Source: Streptomyces mangrovisoli
GTDB taxonomy: Bacteria > Actinomycetota > Actinomycetes > Streptomycetales > Streptomycetaceae
Direction of reading: 5' to 3'
Assembly: GCF_000974985.2 (NCBI RefSeq)
Contig: NZ_LAVA02000010.1
Span: 91,173 to 155,172, forward strand
DNA: 64,000 nucleotides
Below are positions 28,662-37,945 of this stretch, one piece after another. Position 1 is the first letter of the stretch; each line of letters starts with the position of its first letter. The translations under genes were made by a program, and so were the position numbers. A model generated the notes under the pieces. The model made no database searches. It was not told where the DNA came from and saw only the letters and a program-made list of their open reading frames with translations.

Positions 28662-29393
28662 CTATCCTACGGCCGTTCCGAACAAAGCGCCGAGGGCGTA
28701 CGTCACACCGGCGGCCGCGCCACCGAGGGCGAGCTGGCGCAGGCCGCTGTACCACCAGGTGCGCGCGGTGACCCGGGCGACGACCGCGCCGCAGCCGAAC
28801 AGGCCGACGAGCGCGAGCAGCAGCGCGGGCCACAGGGCGGTCGCGCCCAGCAGGAACGGCAGCACCGGGAGCAGGGCGCCCAGCGCGAAGGAGCCGAACG
28901 ACGACACGGCGGCCACCAGCGGCGAGGGCAGGTCGCCGGGGTCGACGCCGAGTTCCTCGCGGGCGTGTATCTCCAGCGCCTGTTCGGGGTCGCGGGACAG
29001 CTGGCGGGCCACCTCACGGGCGAGTTCGGGCTCCACGCCCCGGGCCGCGTACAGCGCGGCGAGCTCCCGCTCCTCGTCCTCGGGATGCTTGCGCAGCTCG
29101 CGGCGCTCCACGTCGAGCTCGGCCTCGACGAGTTCGCGCTGCGAGGCGACGGAGGTGTACTCGCCGGCCGCCATCGAGAAGGCACCGGCGGCGAGGCCCG
29201 CGAGCCCGGTGATCACGATCGTCTGATGACTGACCGCGCCGCCCGCGACACCGGTGATCAAGGCGAGGTTGGACACCAGGCCGTCCATCGCGCCGAACAC
29301 GGCCGGGCGCAGCCAGCCGCCGTTGACGTCGCGGTGGGTGTGGTTGTCGCGGTGCGCCTCGTGCAGTGGGGCTTCGATGTCGATGATGGCCAC
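28662..29393 (-). CDS. VIT1/CCC1 family membrane protein (iron/manganese transporter)
   Basis: 243 aa. Expected to move Fe2+ or Mn2+ across the cytoplasmic membrane. Five hydrophobic segments: two near residues 30-75 (FGAMDGLVSNLALITGVAGG, then GLAGLAAGAFSMAAGEYTSV), and three in the last 100 residues. Between them is the hydrophilic cytosolic metal-binding domain rich in Glu (ELVEAELDVERRELRKHPEDEERE). The GAMDGLVSN and AAGEYTSV motifs are hallmark. GTG start at 29393 with GGGGG upstream. An N-terminal HEAHRDNHTHRD stretch could bind metal. Confidence 0.9.
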   Translation of the reverse strand: MAIIDIEAPLHEAHRDNHTHRDVNGGWLRPAVFGAMDGLVSNLALITGVAGGAVSHQTIVITGLAGLAAGAFSMAAGEYTSVASQRELVEAELDVERRELRKHPEDEERELAALYAARGVEPELAREVARQLSRDPEQALEIHAREELGVDPGDLPSPLVAAVSSFGSFALGALLPVLPFLLGATALWPALLLALVGLFGCGAVVARVTARTWWYSGLRQLALGGAAAGVTYALGALFGTAVG

Positions 29394-29757
29394 GGGTCCC
29401 CCAGGGAGTTCAGGAAGCTCGACGGCCGGCCGGGAGGCCGGTCCGAAGGCTCGGCGACCGGCGGGAGGCCGGTCCGAAGGCTCGGCGACCGGCCGGAAGG
29501 CCGGTCCGAAGGCTCGGCGACCGGCCGGAAGGCCGGGCAGTCAGGAAGCTAAGGCAAAGCTAAGTTTGGACAGGTTCTACTTTTCGACAACCCCGAACGT
29601 ACGCCCTCGCATTCCCTTCCGCCAGCAAGGAAAGGCTGGGCTAACCAGGGCTTTTGCACTCGCGCGCTCATTCGAGTTTCCTTACGCACACATGTCGACC
29701 GGGTGACGCTGAGGTGCCGCAGGCTCCGCCGGGCCCGCGGGGTGGCACACATCCCGC
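29394..29757. other. 364-bp divergent region between VIT gene and ADP-ribosylglycohydrolase operon
   Basis: No gene supported. Holds a 32-bp tandem repeat (29437-29531) flanked by direct copies of TCAGGAAGCT (29410 and 29541), followed by a relatively AT-rich stretch (29550-29710) that is the likely promoter area of the seven-gene operon. I found no convincing iron box for the VIT gene. Confidence 0.5.
29437..29531. repeat. 32-bp tandem repeat, three units plus partial fourth
   Basis: Units begin at 29437, 29468, 29500 and (partial) 29532, with lengths 31, 32 and 32. The unit core is GGTCCGAAGGCTCGGCGACC; each also contains a GGCCGG/CCGGCC-type palindrome able to form hairpins. Not a CRISPR: there are no variable spacers. 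Confidence 0.85.
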
Positions 29758-31158
29758 ATGGCACAGACCGCCTGCACCCGCCCCGCCACGGCCGCCGTCC
29801 CCACGGCCCACGTGGACGCGGCGGGACTTCGCGAGCGAGGCCGTGGCGCACTGCTCGGCCTGGCCGTCGGGGACGCCCTCGGGGCCCCCGCCGAGAACAT
29901 GAAGCCCTCCGAGATCCGCGCCCGCTGGGGCCGGATCACCGGATACGTCGTCGACCGGCCCGCGGGCACGGACGACACCGAGTACGCGATCTTCTCCGGC
30001 CTGCTGCTGGCCCGGCACGGCTCGGCCCTGACCGCGGCGCATGTCGAGGCCGCCTGGCACGCGTGGATCGCCGACCGGCACGAAGGTCCCTTCCGGGGCG
30101 CGGGGTTCAGCGAGCGCGGCACCCTGGAGAACCTGCGGCGGGGACTGGCCGCGCCCATCTCGGCACAGCACCGGCACGCCTGGAGCGACGGGCTCGCCAT
30201 GCGGGCGGCGCCCTTCGGGGTGTTCGCGGCGGGCCGCCCCGCCGAGGCGGCCCGGCTGGTGGCCATCGACGGCTCGGTCAGCCACGAGGGCGAGGGCATC
30301 TACGGCGGCCAGGCGGTCGCGGCGGGCGTCGCGGCGGCGATGGCGGGCGCCCCGCCGGCCGTGGTCGTGGCCTCCGCCCTCGCGGTCGTCCCCGACGACT
30401 CCTGGACGGCCCGCTCGCTGCGCCGGGCGGCGGCCGTCGCCCACCGCGGCGAACGCGCCGTGCGCTCGGCGGTGGTGATCGGCGGCTACCCGTGGACCGA
30501 CCTCGCCCCCGAGGCGGTGGCCCTGGCCTTCGGGGCGTACGCGGCGGCCGACGGCGACTTCCGCGAGGCGGTCCTCACGGCCGTGAACATGGGCCGCGAC
30601 GCCGACACCACGGCGGCGGTCGCGGGCGCCCTGGCCGGCGCGACGCAGGGCGCGTCCGCGATCCCGGAGGAATGGACCACGCCGATCGGCCCGGCCCGCG
30701 GCAGCTGCCTCCCGTCGATGGCGGGCCACCACATCCGCGACATCGCGGACCTGCTGACACCGGGCGAGGACGGCAAGTGGGACCCTGCGGCAGCGCCTGC
30801 GGCGGCTCGGGGAGCGGGGGGTTCGCCTGCGGCGGGCGAGGAGGCGGCGGGCGATTCGCCCTCGGCCGATGCTGCGCATTCGCCTGCGGCGGCTCGGGAA
30901 GTGGCGGGTTCGCCCTCGGCCGGTACCGCGCCTGCGGCGGGCGAGGAGTTGGCGGGGGCAGGTTCGCCCCGGGCGGCTCGGGAAGTGGCGGGTTCGCCCT
31001 CGGCCGGCGCCGCGCCTGTGGCGGGCGAGGAGGCGGCGGGGCTCGCGCCAGGCCGGGGCGCGGCAGCGGCTGCCGCTGCCAGGGCGGCGGCCGCCCATGT
31101 CGCGGAGGCGGGAAAGGCACCCGTACCGGTACCGGTCACCGAGGGAGCCCCACGATGA
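29758..31158 (+). CDS. ADP-ribosylglycohydrolase family protein 1
   Basis: 466 aa, DraG/ARH fold. Residues ~25-335 hold the domain: [19 protein letters not shown], the metal-binding [10 protein letters not shown], and the C-terminal metal site [19 protein letters not shown]. Both acidic clusters are intact, so a binuclear Mg/Mn hydrolase activity on an N- or O-ribosyl bond is likely. Residues ~342-466 are a low-complexity Ala/Gly/Ser/Glu tail built from in-frame repeats ([18 protein letters not shown]). First gene of the operon; its stop overlaps the next ATG (ATGA). Confidence 0.87.
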   Translation: MAQTACTRPATAAVPTAHVDAAGLRERGRGALLGLAVGDALGAPAENMKPSEIRARWGRITGYVVDRPAGTDDTEYAIFSGLLLARHGSALTAAHVEAAWHAWIADRHEGPFRGAGFSERGTLENLRRGLAAPISAQHRHAWSDGLAMRAAPFGVFAAGRPAEAARLVAIDGSVSHEGEGIYGGQAVAAGVAAAMAGAPPAVVVASALAVVPDDSWTARSLRRAAAVAHRGERAVRSAVVIGGYPWTDLAPEAVALAFGAYAAADGDFREAVLTAVNMGRDADTTAAVAGALAGATQGASAIPEEWTTPIGPARGSCLPSMAGHHIRDIADLLTPGEDGKWDPAAAPAAARGAGGSPAAGEEAAGDSPSADAAHSPAAAREVAGSPSAGTAPAAGEELAGAGSPRAAREVAGSPSAGAAPVAGEEAAGLAPGRGAAAAAAARAAAAHVAEAGKAPVPVPVTEGAPR

Positions 31159-32966
31159 GGCCCCCGGGGCCGGGACCCTGGGACGGGGGCCCGACACGGG
31201 GTCCGCTGGCCGCGGGGGATGCGGCGGGGCCGGAGGAGGAGGGCGCGGGCACGGGGCCGGTCCCCGGGGCGGGCGCGGGCCCTTCGGGCGCAGGCATGGG
31301 CGCGGGCCCGGGAGCGGGTACGGGCCCGGGAGCGGGTACGGGCCCGGGAGCGGGTACGGGCCCGGGAGCGGGCGCGAGCCTGGTCCCCGGAGCGGGCGCA
31401 GGCCCTGCGGGCCCGGGTATGGACGCAGGCCCGGGCGCGGGTATGGGAGCGGGCGCGGGTATGGGAGGGGGCGCAGCCCCGGGCCCGGGCACCGGCGCAG
31501 GTCCAGGTGCGGGCGCGAGCCCGGGCACCGGCGCCAGCCCAGGCACGGGCGCCAGCCCAGGCACGGGCGCCAGCCCGGGCCGTGCCGCTGCGGACCCGGC
31601 CGCGTCCGGCGCACAGGCGGCATGGGCGCCCGGTGGGGAGGCGGCGCCCCTGTGGACGGCGGCCGAGGGCCCCGCGCCCGGCGCCCCGGCGGACGTCCCG
31701 TCCGGTGTCCGGCCGGGCGAGGCGGCGGTGGCGCTGGACGGGGCGTCCGCTGGGAGCGCGGGACGTCGGGGGCGGGACGTGCGGGGTGCCGGGGTTGCCG
31801 TGGTGGAGAGTGCGCCGGGGTGTCCGCCCGTTGCCGTCGTGGACGGCGGGCGTCCGGGGCGGGTCGCGGGGCTGCTGCTCGGGCTGGCCGTCGGGGACGC
31901 CGCCGGGTGGCCCGCCGCACGGCACCGCGCCGCGCGGATGCCGGACTGGACGCGGCGGCTGACCCGCGAGCTGGACACCTTCGCCGAGCTGAACGCCACC
32001 ACCACCCTGCCGGTCCCGATCGCGCTCAACCAGCCGCCCGAGCCACTGCTCCTCGGCCCCTCCGACGACGCCGAATGGGCGGCCTTCGCCGCGGAGGCCG
32101 TGCTGCGGGCGGGCGACGACACCGCCCTCGGCGACCTGGGACGGGACCGCCGTACCCGGGCCGCCATCGATCTGACCTGGAACGCGATCGCCGCGGAGGT
32201 CGCCGCCGCGGCCGAGCGCGCCCCCGAGATCGAGTCGGCCGTGATCCCGCTGCGCGCCCGCATCTCCGTCCGCGCCGGCCTCGGCAACCTAGCCGCCGGC
32301 CTGCGCCCGCCCGCCACCGGCCACGACAACCCGCACTACTTCGACGACGCGGCCTGCGTACGCGCCTGCGCGCTGGCCATCGCGCACCCCGGCGACCCCG
32401 CGGCCGCCGCCGCCCTCGCCGAGTTCGACGCCCGCTACACCCAGGACGGCGACGGCGTGCACGGCGCCCGCGCGATGGCGGCCGCCCTCGCGCTCGCGCT
32501 CACCGGCGCGGACGTGACCGCCTGCGTGGCGGCCGCGCTCGCCGAACTGCCCGAGGGTACGGAGATCGGCCGCAACGCCCGGCACGCGCTGCGCCTCGCC
32601 GGGGAGAGCGACGGCGCCTTCGCCCTCGTACCGCTGCTGGAGCATCAGATCGTCGACCACGTCTACAGCTACGGCATCGCCGCCGCCGAGACCGTGCCGG
32701 TCGCGCTCGCCCTGGCCACCGCCGCCCGCGGCCGGATCGCCGAGGCGGTGCCGGCCGCGGCCTGCCTGTCCCGGGTCGCGGACTCCGCGCCCGCCCTCGC
32801 CGGCGCCCTGACCGGCGCGCTGGGCGGCGCCGCCGCGATCCCCGCCTCCTGGCGCAAGGCGTGCCGCACCCTCTCCGGCTGCACGCTGCCCCGTCTCACC
32901 GGCACCGACCTCGTGGAACTCGCCGAACTCCTGGAAGCCGCGCAACCGGCCCCACCAGGAGGATGA
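31155..32966 (+). CDS. ADP-ribosylglycohydrolase family protein 2, degenerate metal sites
   Basis: 603 aa. Residues 1-~232 are low-complexity, first collagen-like GAGTGPG repeats (DNA units of exactly 18 bp at 31304-31375 and 31524-31577), then Ala/Pro-rich. The ARH domain follows: [18 protein letters not shown] near 234. The usual TDDT is replaced by PSDDAEW, and the usual DxDT/S motif by [20 protein letters not shown], so the first C-terminal aspartate is missing. It may be a pseudoenzyme or partner subunit of the neighbouring paralogues. ATG 31155 is fixed by the ATGA overlap. Confidence 0.82.
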   Translation: MRPPGPGPWDGGPTRGPLAAGDAAGPEEEGAGTGPVPGAGAGPSGAGMGAGPGAGTGPGAGTGPGAGTGPGAGASLVPGAGAGPAGPGMDAGPGAGMGAGAGMGGGAAPGPGTGAGPGAGASPGTGASPGTGASPGTGASPGRAAADPAASGAQAAWAPGGEAAPLWTAAEGPAPGAPADVPSGVRPGEAAVALDGASAGSAGRRGRDVRGAGVAVVESAPGCPPVAVVDGGRPGRVAGLLLGLAVGDAAGWPAARHRAARMPDWTRRLTRELDTFAELNATTTLPVPIALNQPPEPLLLGPSDDAEWAAFAAEAVLRAGDDTALGDLGRDRRTRAAIDLTWNAIAAEVAAAAERAPEIESAVIPLRARISVRAGLGNLAAGLRPPATGHDNPHYFDDAACVRACALAIAHPGDPAAAAALAEFDARYTQDGDGVHGARAMAAALALALTGADVTACVAAALAELPEGTEIGRNARHALRLAGESDGAFALVPLLEHQIVDHVYSYGIAAAETVPVALALATAARGRIAEAVPAAACLSRVADSAPALAGALTGALGGAAAIPASWRKACRTLSGCTLPRLTGTDLVELAELLEAAQPAPPGG

Positions 32967-32974
32967 TTCGGGGC

Positions 32975-34150
32975 ATGACGCCCGAAAAAGCAGAAAACCG
33001 GGATGCCGGTCTCGAGGAGCGGATCACCGGTGCCCTGGTCGGCGCGGCGGTCGGCGACGCCCTCGGCGGCCCGGTCGAGGGCTACTCCCCCGACCAGATC
33101 CTGGAACGCCACGGCGGCCGCGTGCACGGCGTCGTCGGCCCCTGGAACGGCGACGCCTGGCGCACGGCCCGCCCCATCGCCCCGTACCACAAGGGTGACG
33201 GCCACGTCACCGACGACACCTTGATGACCCATGCGCTGGTACGGGTCTACGCCGAGGTCCGCGACCACCTCGACGCGTACGCCGTCGCCGGGCACCTGGT
33301 GCCGGACCTGATGTCCAACCCGCGCTGGATCCCCGAGCTGGAGGCGGACGCGCTGCCCCTGCAGCGGATCTTCCTCGCCGAGAAGTGGCTCGTGGCGCGG
33401 CTGCACTACGGCCATGTCGACCCCCGCGAGGCCGGCTCGGGCAACATCGTCAACTGCGGTGCGGCGATGTACATGGCGCCGGTCGGCCTGGTCAACGCGG
33501 CCCATCCCGCGGGCGCCTACGCCGAGGCGCTCGACATCGCGGGCGCGCACCAGTCGTCGTACGGCCGTGAGGCGGCGGGGGTGTTCGCGGCGGCCGTCGC
33601 CGCGGCGAGCGCGCCGGACGCCACGGCCGACTCGGTCGTGGCGGCCTGCCTCGCGCTCGCGAAGGACGGCACGCGCACCGCGATCGAGAAGGTCTGCGAA
33701 GTGGCCGCCCGCCACAGCGACTTCGAGTCGGCGCTCGGCCCGCTGCGCGAGGCGGTGGCGCCGTACGACACCGTCGGACCCGACTACCGCTCGCCCTCGC
33801 TCGGCGCCCGCCGCCCCTCGCGGCTGCACGCCATCGAGGAACTCCCGGTCGCGCTCGGCATGTTGACGGTGGCCCGGGGCGACTTCCGGCACGCGGTGCT
33901 CGGCGCGGTCAACTACGGCCGCGACTGCGACTCGATCGCCACGATGGCGGGCGCGCTGGCCGGCGCGCTCGGCTCGCCGGTGCCCGAGGAGTGGGCCAAG
34001 ACGGTCGCCGAGGCCAGCCGCCTCGACCTGTGGGAGCCGGGCCGCACCCTGACCGGCGTGACCCGGGAGGTCTTCCAGCGGGACGTGCGCAGGCGCCGGG
34101 CCCACGAGGCCGCGTTCACGGAACTCGGGGAGCCGGGATGCTCCGGCTGA
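32975..34150 (+). CDS. ADP-ribosylglycohydrolase family protein 3
   Basis: 391 aa. The most canonical of the four: ITGALVGAAVGDALGGPVEGY, GHVTDDTLMTHAL, and the C-terminal NYGRDCDSIATMAGALAGALG. A large central insertion contains RWIPELEADALPLQRIF and SGNIVNCGAAMYMAPVG, which sets it apart from DraG. No low-complexity tail. Start is uncertain between ATG 32975 and ATG 32963; AGGAGG ends at 32962, which favours 32975. Overlaps the next gene by 13 bp. Confidence 0.88.
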   Translation: MTPEKAENRDAGLEERITGALVGAAVGDALGGPVEGYSPDQILERHGGRVHGVVGPWNGDAWRTARPIAPYHKGDGHVTDDTLMTHALVRVYAEVRDHLDAYAVAGHLVPDLMSNPRWIPELEADALPLQRIFLAEKWLVARLHYGHVDPREAGSGNIVNCGAAMYMAPVGLVNAAHPAGAYAEALDIAGAHQSSYGREAAGVFAAAVAAASAPDATADSVVAACLALAKDGTRTAIEKVCEVAARHSDFESALGPLREAVAPYDTVGPDYRSPSLGARRPSRLHAIEELPVALGMLTVARGDFRHAVLGAVNYGRDCDSIATMAGALAGALGSPVPEEWAKTVAEASRLDLWEPGRTLTGVTREVFQRDVRRRRAHEAAFTELGEPGCSG

Positions 34151-35856
34151 CCTGGGTACAGCCCGAGGACCTGCTCGGGCACGAGCTGCGTCAGGCCGCC
34201 CAGGACGGCCGCGAGGCCGGGGCGATCGCCGCGCGCTGGCGGGCGGCGGGCGGCGCACCGGCCCCGGACCGCGCGGGGGCCTCGCCGCGCCCCGCCTCCC
34301 GCTATCTGCGGCAGCTCGCGGAGGACCTGCTGGACGAACTCGCCGATCTGCCCGGCCGGTTGGCGGACAGCGAGCCGACCGACCTGGCGCGGATCAGGGC
34401 GAGCTGCCCGGACTGGCCCGCCCCGCCGACGGGGGGTTCGGCCGTTCCCCCGGCCGCCGCCCTGGAGGCCGCCTGGCTCGGCCGGGCCGCCGGATGTCTG
34501 CTGGGCAAGCCGGTGGAGAAGCTGCCGCTGGACGCGATCCGGCTGCTCGGCCGGGCGAGCGGCGCGTGGCCGCCGGCCGGATACTTCACCGCCCGGGGCG
34601 TCCCCGCGGAACTCCTCGCCGCCCACCCCTGGAACCGACGCTCGGCAACCACCTCGCTCGCCGAGAACATCGACGGGATGCCCGAGGACGACGACCTCAA
34701 CTACCCGCTGCTCAACCTGCTGCTGCTGAGGCGGCACGGCCGGGACTTCACCACCCGTGACGTGGCCGCGCTCTGGCTCGACGAACTTCCCGCGGGCCGT
34801 ACCTTCACCGCCGAGCGGGTCGCCTACCGCAACCTGCTCTCGGGCGTCGAACCCCCGCGCACCGCCCGCCTGCGCAACCCGTTCCGCGAATGGATCGGCG
34901 CCCTGATCCGCGCCGACGTCCACGGCTGGACCAACCCCGGCGACCCCGCGGCCGCCGCAGCCCAGGCCCACCGCGACGCCACCCTCACCCACACCGCCAA
35001 CGGCGTCTACGCGGCGATGTTCATCGCGGCGGTGATCGCGGCAGCGGCGGGCGGCCCCGCGGTCGGCATGGCGGTCTCTGCGCGCGGCACCGGATCCCCC
35101 GCAGACAGCAGCACCGTCCCTGCCGACGGCACCAGGTCCCCTGCGGGCAGCACCGGCACCTCGGTCGACGCGGGCCTCGCGGGCCCTCCCGCCCCCGCGG
35201 GCGCCATCGCCGCGGACGGCGGCGCGGGGCCCGCAGGCACTACGGCGCTTGCGGGCGCCCCGCGCGACGCCGGTTCGGCGGGCGGCACCGGGGCCGCCGG
35301 CCGGGTGGGCCCAGCGGGCCCCACCGCCGGTGCGGGCGTCCCGGGCCCCGCCACCGGTGCGGGCGTCCCGAGCCCCGCCACCGGTGCGGGCGCGGGGGGC
35401 CGCGGGGGCAGCGCCGTGCACGACTGTCTGCGGGCCGGGCTCGCCGTTGTGCCGAACGGGTCGCGGCTCGCGCGGGCCGTGCGGGAGGCGATCCGGCTCG
35501 CACGGGCGCACGACGACTTCGACGACGTCGTCGACGCGCTGCACGCCCGCCACGCGGGCACCTACCACTGGGTGCACGCGATTCCCAACGCCGCGCTGAT
35601 CGCCGCCGCCCTCACCCACGCGGACGGCGACTTCGACGGGTCGATCCGCCGGGCCGTGTCGGGCGGCTGGGACACCGACTCCAACGGCGCCACCGCCGGA
35701 TCGATCGCCGGGCTGCTCGCGGGTTCGCCCGCGGCGCTGCCCGAGCGGTGGACGGCGCCCCTGAAGAACCGGCTCGCCAGCTCCGTCGCCGACTTCGACG
35801 GCGTCGGCTTCGACACCCTCGCCCATCTGACGCACCTGGAGGCTTCCCGCCCATGA
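34138..35856 (+). CDS. ADP-ribosylglycohydrolase family protein 4 with internal insertion
   Basis: 572 aa. An N-terminal helical part (to ~100) precedes the ARH domain: AAWLGRAAGCLLGKPVEKLPL, the acidic PEDDDLNYPLLNLLLL in place of TDDT, and the intact C-terminal GGWDTDSNGATAGSIAGLLAG. The domain is interrupted at about residues 315-425 by a Gly/Ala/Pro/Thr-rich insert with GAGVPGPATGAGVPSPATG repeats. The insert lies between two helices, so folding could survive. Start follows GGGAGCCGGG; stop overlaps the ribokinase ATG. Confidence 0.85.
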   Translation: MLRLTWVQPEDLLGHELRQAAQDGREAGAIAARWRAAGGAPAPDRAGASPRPASRYLRQLAEDLLDELADLPGRLADSEPTDLARIRASCPDWPAPPTGGSAVPPAAALEAAWLGRAAGCLLGKPVEKLPLDAIRLLGRASGAWPPAGYFTARGVPAELLAAHPWNRRSATTSLAENIDGMPEDDDLNYPLLNLLLLRRHGRDFTTRDVAALWLDELPAGRTFTAERVAYRNLLSGVEPPRTARLRNPFREWIGALIRADVHGWTNPGDPAAAAAQAHRDATLTHTANGVYAAMFIAAVIAAAAGGPAVGMAVSARGTGSPADSSTVPADGTRSPAGSTGTSVDAGLAGPPAPAGAIAADGGAGPAGTTALAGAPRDAGSAGGTGAAGRVGPAGPTAGAGVPGPATGAGVPSPATGAGAGGRGGSAVHDCLRAGLAVVPNGSRLARAVREAIRLARAHDDFDDVVDALHARHAGTYHWVHAIPNAALIAAALTHADGDFDGSIRRAVSGGWDTDSNGATAGSIAGLLAGSPAALPERWTAPLKNRLASSVADFDGVGFDTLAHLTHLEASRP

Positions 35857-36746
35857 CCACCATCGCCGTGCTGGGCAGCACGAACATGGATCTCGTCGCC
35901 TACGTCGAGAAGGCCCCGCAGCGCGGAGAGACCGTGACGGGACGCGAGTTCCGTACGATCCCCGGCGGCAAGGGCGCCAACCAGGCGATCTCGGCGGCCC
36001 GGGCCGGCGCCGAGGTCACGATGATCGGCGCGGTGGGCAACGACGCCTTCGGCCTGCGGCTGCGCGACACCCTGGAGCACTCCGGGGTGGACACCGACGA
36101 CCTGCGCACGGTCGAGGGCCCCTCCGGCACCGCGCACATCGTCGTCGACGACGAGGGCGGCAACGCGATCGTGGTGATCCCCGGCGCGAACGGCACCCTC
36201 GACCACCTCTCCCCCGGCGACGAGGGCGTCATCGCCGCCGCGGACACCCTGCTGCTCCAGCTGGAGATCCCGCTCGCCGCCGTCGTCGCGGGCGCGGAGG
36301 CGGCCCGGCGGCACGGGGTGCGCACGGTGCTGACGCCGTCGCCCGCCCGGACGCTGCCGCCCGAACTGCTCGCCGTGATCGACCTGCTCGTGCCCAACCA
36401 GCACGAGGCGGCCACGCTCACCGGCCTGACCGACCCGCGCGCCGCGGCCGTCGCGCTGCTGGAGCAGGTGCCGGAGGTGGTGGTCACCCTGGGCGCCGAG
36501 GGCAGCCTGTACGCGGCCCGGGACGCGGAGCCGCTGACCGTGCCCGCGCCGCCGGTGACCGCCGTGGACTCCACCGGCGCGGGCGACACATTCGTCGGCT
36601 GCCTCGCGGTCGCGGTCGGCGAGGGCCGGCCCATGCCGGAGGCGCTGCGCTGGGCCGCGGCCGCGGCGGCGCTGTCGGTGCAGCGGGCGGGCGCGACGGC
36701 GTCGATGCCGTACCGCTCCGAGATCGACGCCCTGTACGCGTCATGA
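35853..36746 (+). CDS. rbsK: Ribokinase (PfkB family sugar kinase)
   Basis: 297 aa. Phosphorylates ribose or a related sugar/nucleoside with ATP. PfkB signatures: GGKGANQAISAARAGA with N-terminal LGSTNMDL, and the C-terminal STGAGDTFVGCLAVAV containing the catalytic Asp in GAGD. NQHEAATLTG fits ribokinase-type enzymes. Coupled to both neighbours by ATGA overlaps. After four putative ribosyl hydrolases, the likely job is to trap released ribose or ADP-ribose-derived sugar as a phosphate; this is inference. Confidence 0.88.
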   Translation: MTTIAVLGSTNMDLVAYVEKAPQRGETVTGREFRTIPGGKGANQAISAARAGAEVTMIGAVGNDAFGLRLRDTLEHSGVDTDDLRTVEGPSGTAHIVVDDEGGNAIVVIPGANGTLDHLSPGDEGVIAAADTLLLQLEIPLAAVVAGAEAARRHGVRTVLTPSPARTLPPELLAVIDLLVPNQHEAATLTGLTDPRAAAVALLEQVPEVVVTLGAEGSLYAARDAEPLTVPAPPVTAVDSTGAGDTFVGCLAVAVGEGRPMPEALRWAAAAAALSVQRAGATASMPYRSEIDALYAS

Positions 36747-37945
36747 GCGCCCGCACCGGCAGCGCGCCGCTGAGCGGCCTGCGCGTCCTCGACCTCGCCA
36801 CCCTGTTCGCGGGTCCGCTCGCCGCCACCATGCTCGGCGACTTCGGCGCCGAGGTGATCAAGGTCGAGCACCCCGACAGACCCGACCCGTCCCGCGGCCA
36901 CGGGCCCGCCAAGAACGGCACCGGCCTGTGGTGGAAACTGCTCGGCCGCAACAAGCGCACGGTGACCCTGAACCTGTCCAGGCCCGGCGGCCGCGCCACC
37001 CTGCTGAGGCTGGCGGCGACCGCGGACGTGATCGTGGAGAACTTCCGGCCCGGCACGCTGGAGAAGTGGGACCTCGGCTGGGACGAGCTGTCCGCGGCCA
37101 ACCCCCGGCTGGTGCTGGCCCGGGTGACGGCCTTCGGGCAGTTCGGGCCTTACGCCCACCGGCCCGGCTTCGGCACCCTCGCCGAGGCGATGAGCGGCTT
37201 CGCCGCGATCACCGGGGAGCCGGACACGCCGCCGACCCTGCCGCCGTTCGGCCTCGCCGACTCGATCGCCGGGCTCGCCACCGCGTACGCGGTGATGACC
37301 GCGCTGGCCGCCCGGGAGCGCACGGGCGCGGGGCAGGTCGTCGACATGGCGATCATCGAGCCGATCCTGACCGTCCTCGGCCCCCAGCCCATCTGGTACG
37401 ACCAGCTCGGCCATGTCCAGCCGCGGACCGGCAACCGCTCGCAGAACAACGCCCCGCGCAATGTCTACCGGACGGCGGACGGCGGCTGGGTCGCCGTCTC
37501 GACGTCGGCGCAGTCCGTCGCGGAGCGGGTGATGCGGCTGGTGGGGCGGCCCGAGCTGATCGACGAACCGTGGTTCGCCACCGGCGCGGACCGTGCCCTC
37601 CACGCCGACGTCCTCGACGCGGCGGTCGGCGGCTGGATCGCGGAGCGCGACCGCGCCGATGTGCTGGCCGCCTTCGAGAAGGCGGAGGCGGCGGTGGCGC
37701 CGGTGCAGGACGTGCGGGACGTGATGACCGACCCGCAGTACCGGGCGCTGGACTCCGTGACCACCGTCGACGACCCCGAGCTGGGGCCCGTCCGGATGCA
37801 GAACGTCCTGTTCCGGCTCTCGGCCACGCCCGGCGCGATCCGCTGGACGGGGCGCCCGCACGGCGCGGACACGGAGGCGGTCCTGGCGGAGCTGGGGGTG
37901 ACCGAGGCCGAGCTGGCGGCCCTGCGCGCGGAGGGCGCCGTATGA
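36743..37945 (+). CDS. CaiB/BaiF family CoA-transferase
   Basis: 400 aa class III CoA-transferase that moves CoA between carboxylic acids. Typical features: LSGLRVLDLATLFAGPLAATMLGDFGAEVIKVE, LWWKLLGRNKRTVTLNLS, ADVIVENFRPG, and the catalytic Asp in PFGLADSIAGLATAY (near residue 172). Substrate not readable. The following CitE-like lyase is the classic partner for making and cleaving a hydroxyacyl- or acyl-CoA. ATGA overlaps on both sides. Confidence 0.9.
   Translation: MSARTGSAPLSGLRVLDLATLFAGPLAATMLGDFGAEVIKVEHPDRPDPSRGHGPAKNGTGLWWKLLGRNKRTVTLNLSRPGGRATLLRLAATADVIVENFRPGTLEKWDLGWDELSAANPRLVLARVTAFGQFGPYAHRPGFGTLAEAMSGFAAITGEPDTPPTLPPFGLADSIAGLATAYAVMTALAARERTGAGQVVDMAIIEPILTVLGPQPIWYDQLGHVQPRTGNRSQNNAPRNVYRTADGGWVAVSTSAQSVAERVMRLVGRPELIDEPWFATGADRALHADVLDAAVGGWIAERDRADVLAAFEKAEAAVAPVQDVRDVMTDPQYRALDSVTTVDDPELGPVRMQNVLFRLSATPGAIRWTGRPHGADTEAVLAELGVTEAELAALRAEGAV

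Noticed and set aside
29437..29531. Possible CRISPR array
   Set aside because: The 31-32-bp units follow each other directly without unique spacers, and no cas genes are present.
29550..29710. Iron-responsive operator for the VIT-family gene
   Set aside because: CTAAG-type words are present but there is no extended palindrome of the known iron-box type.
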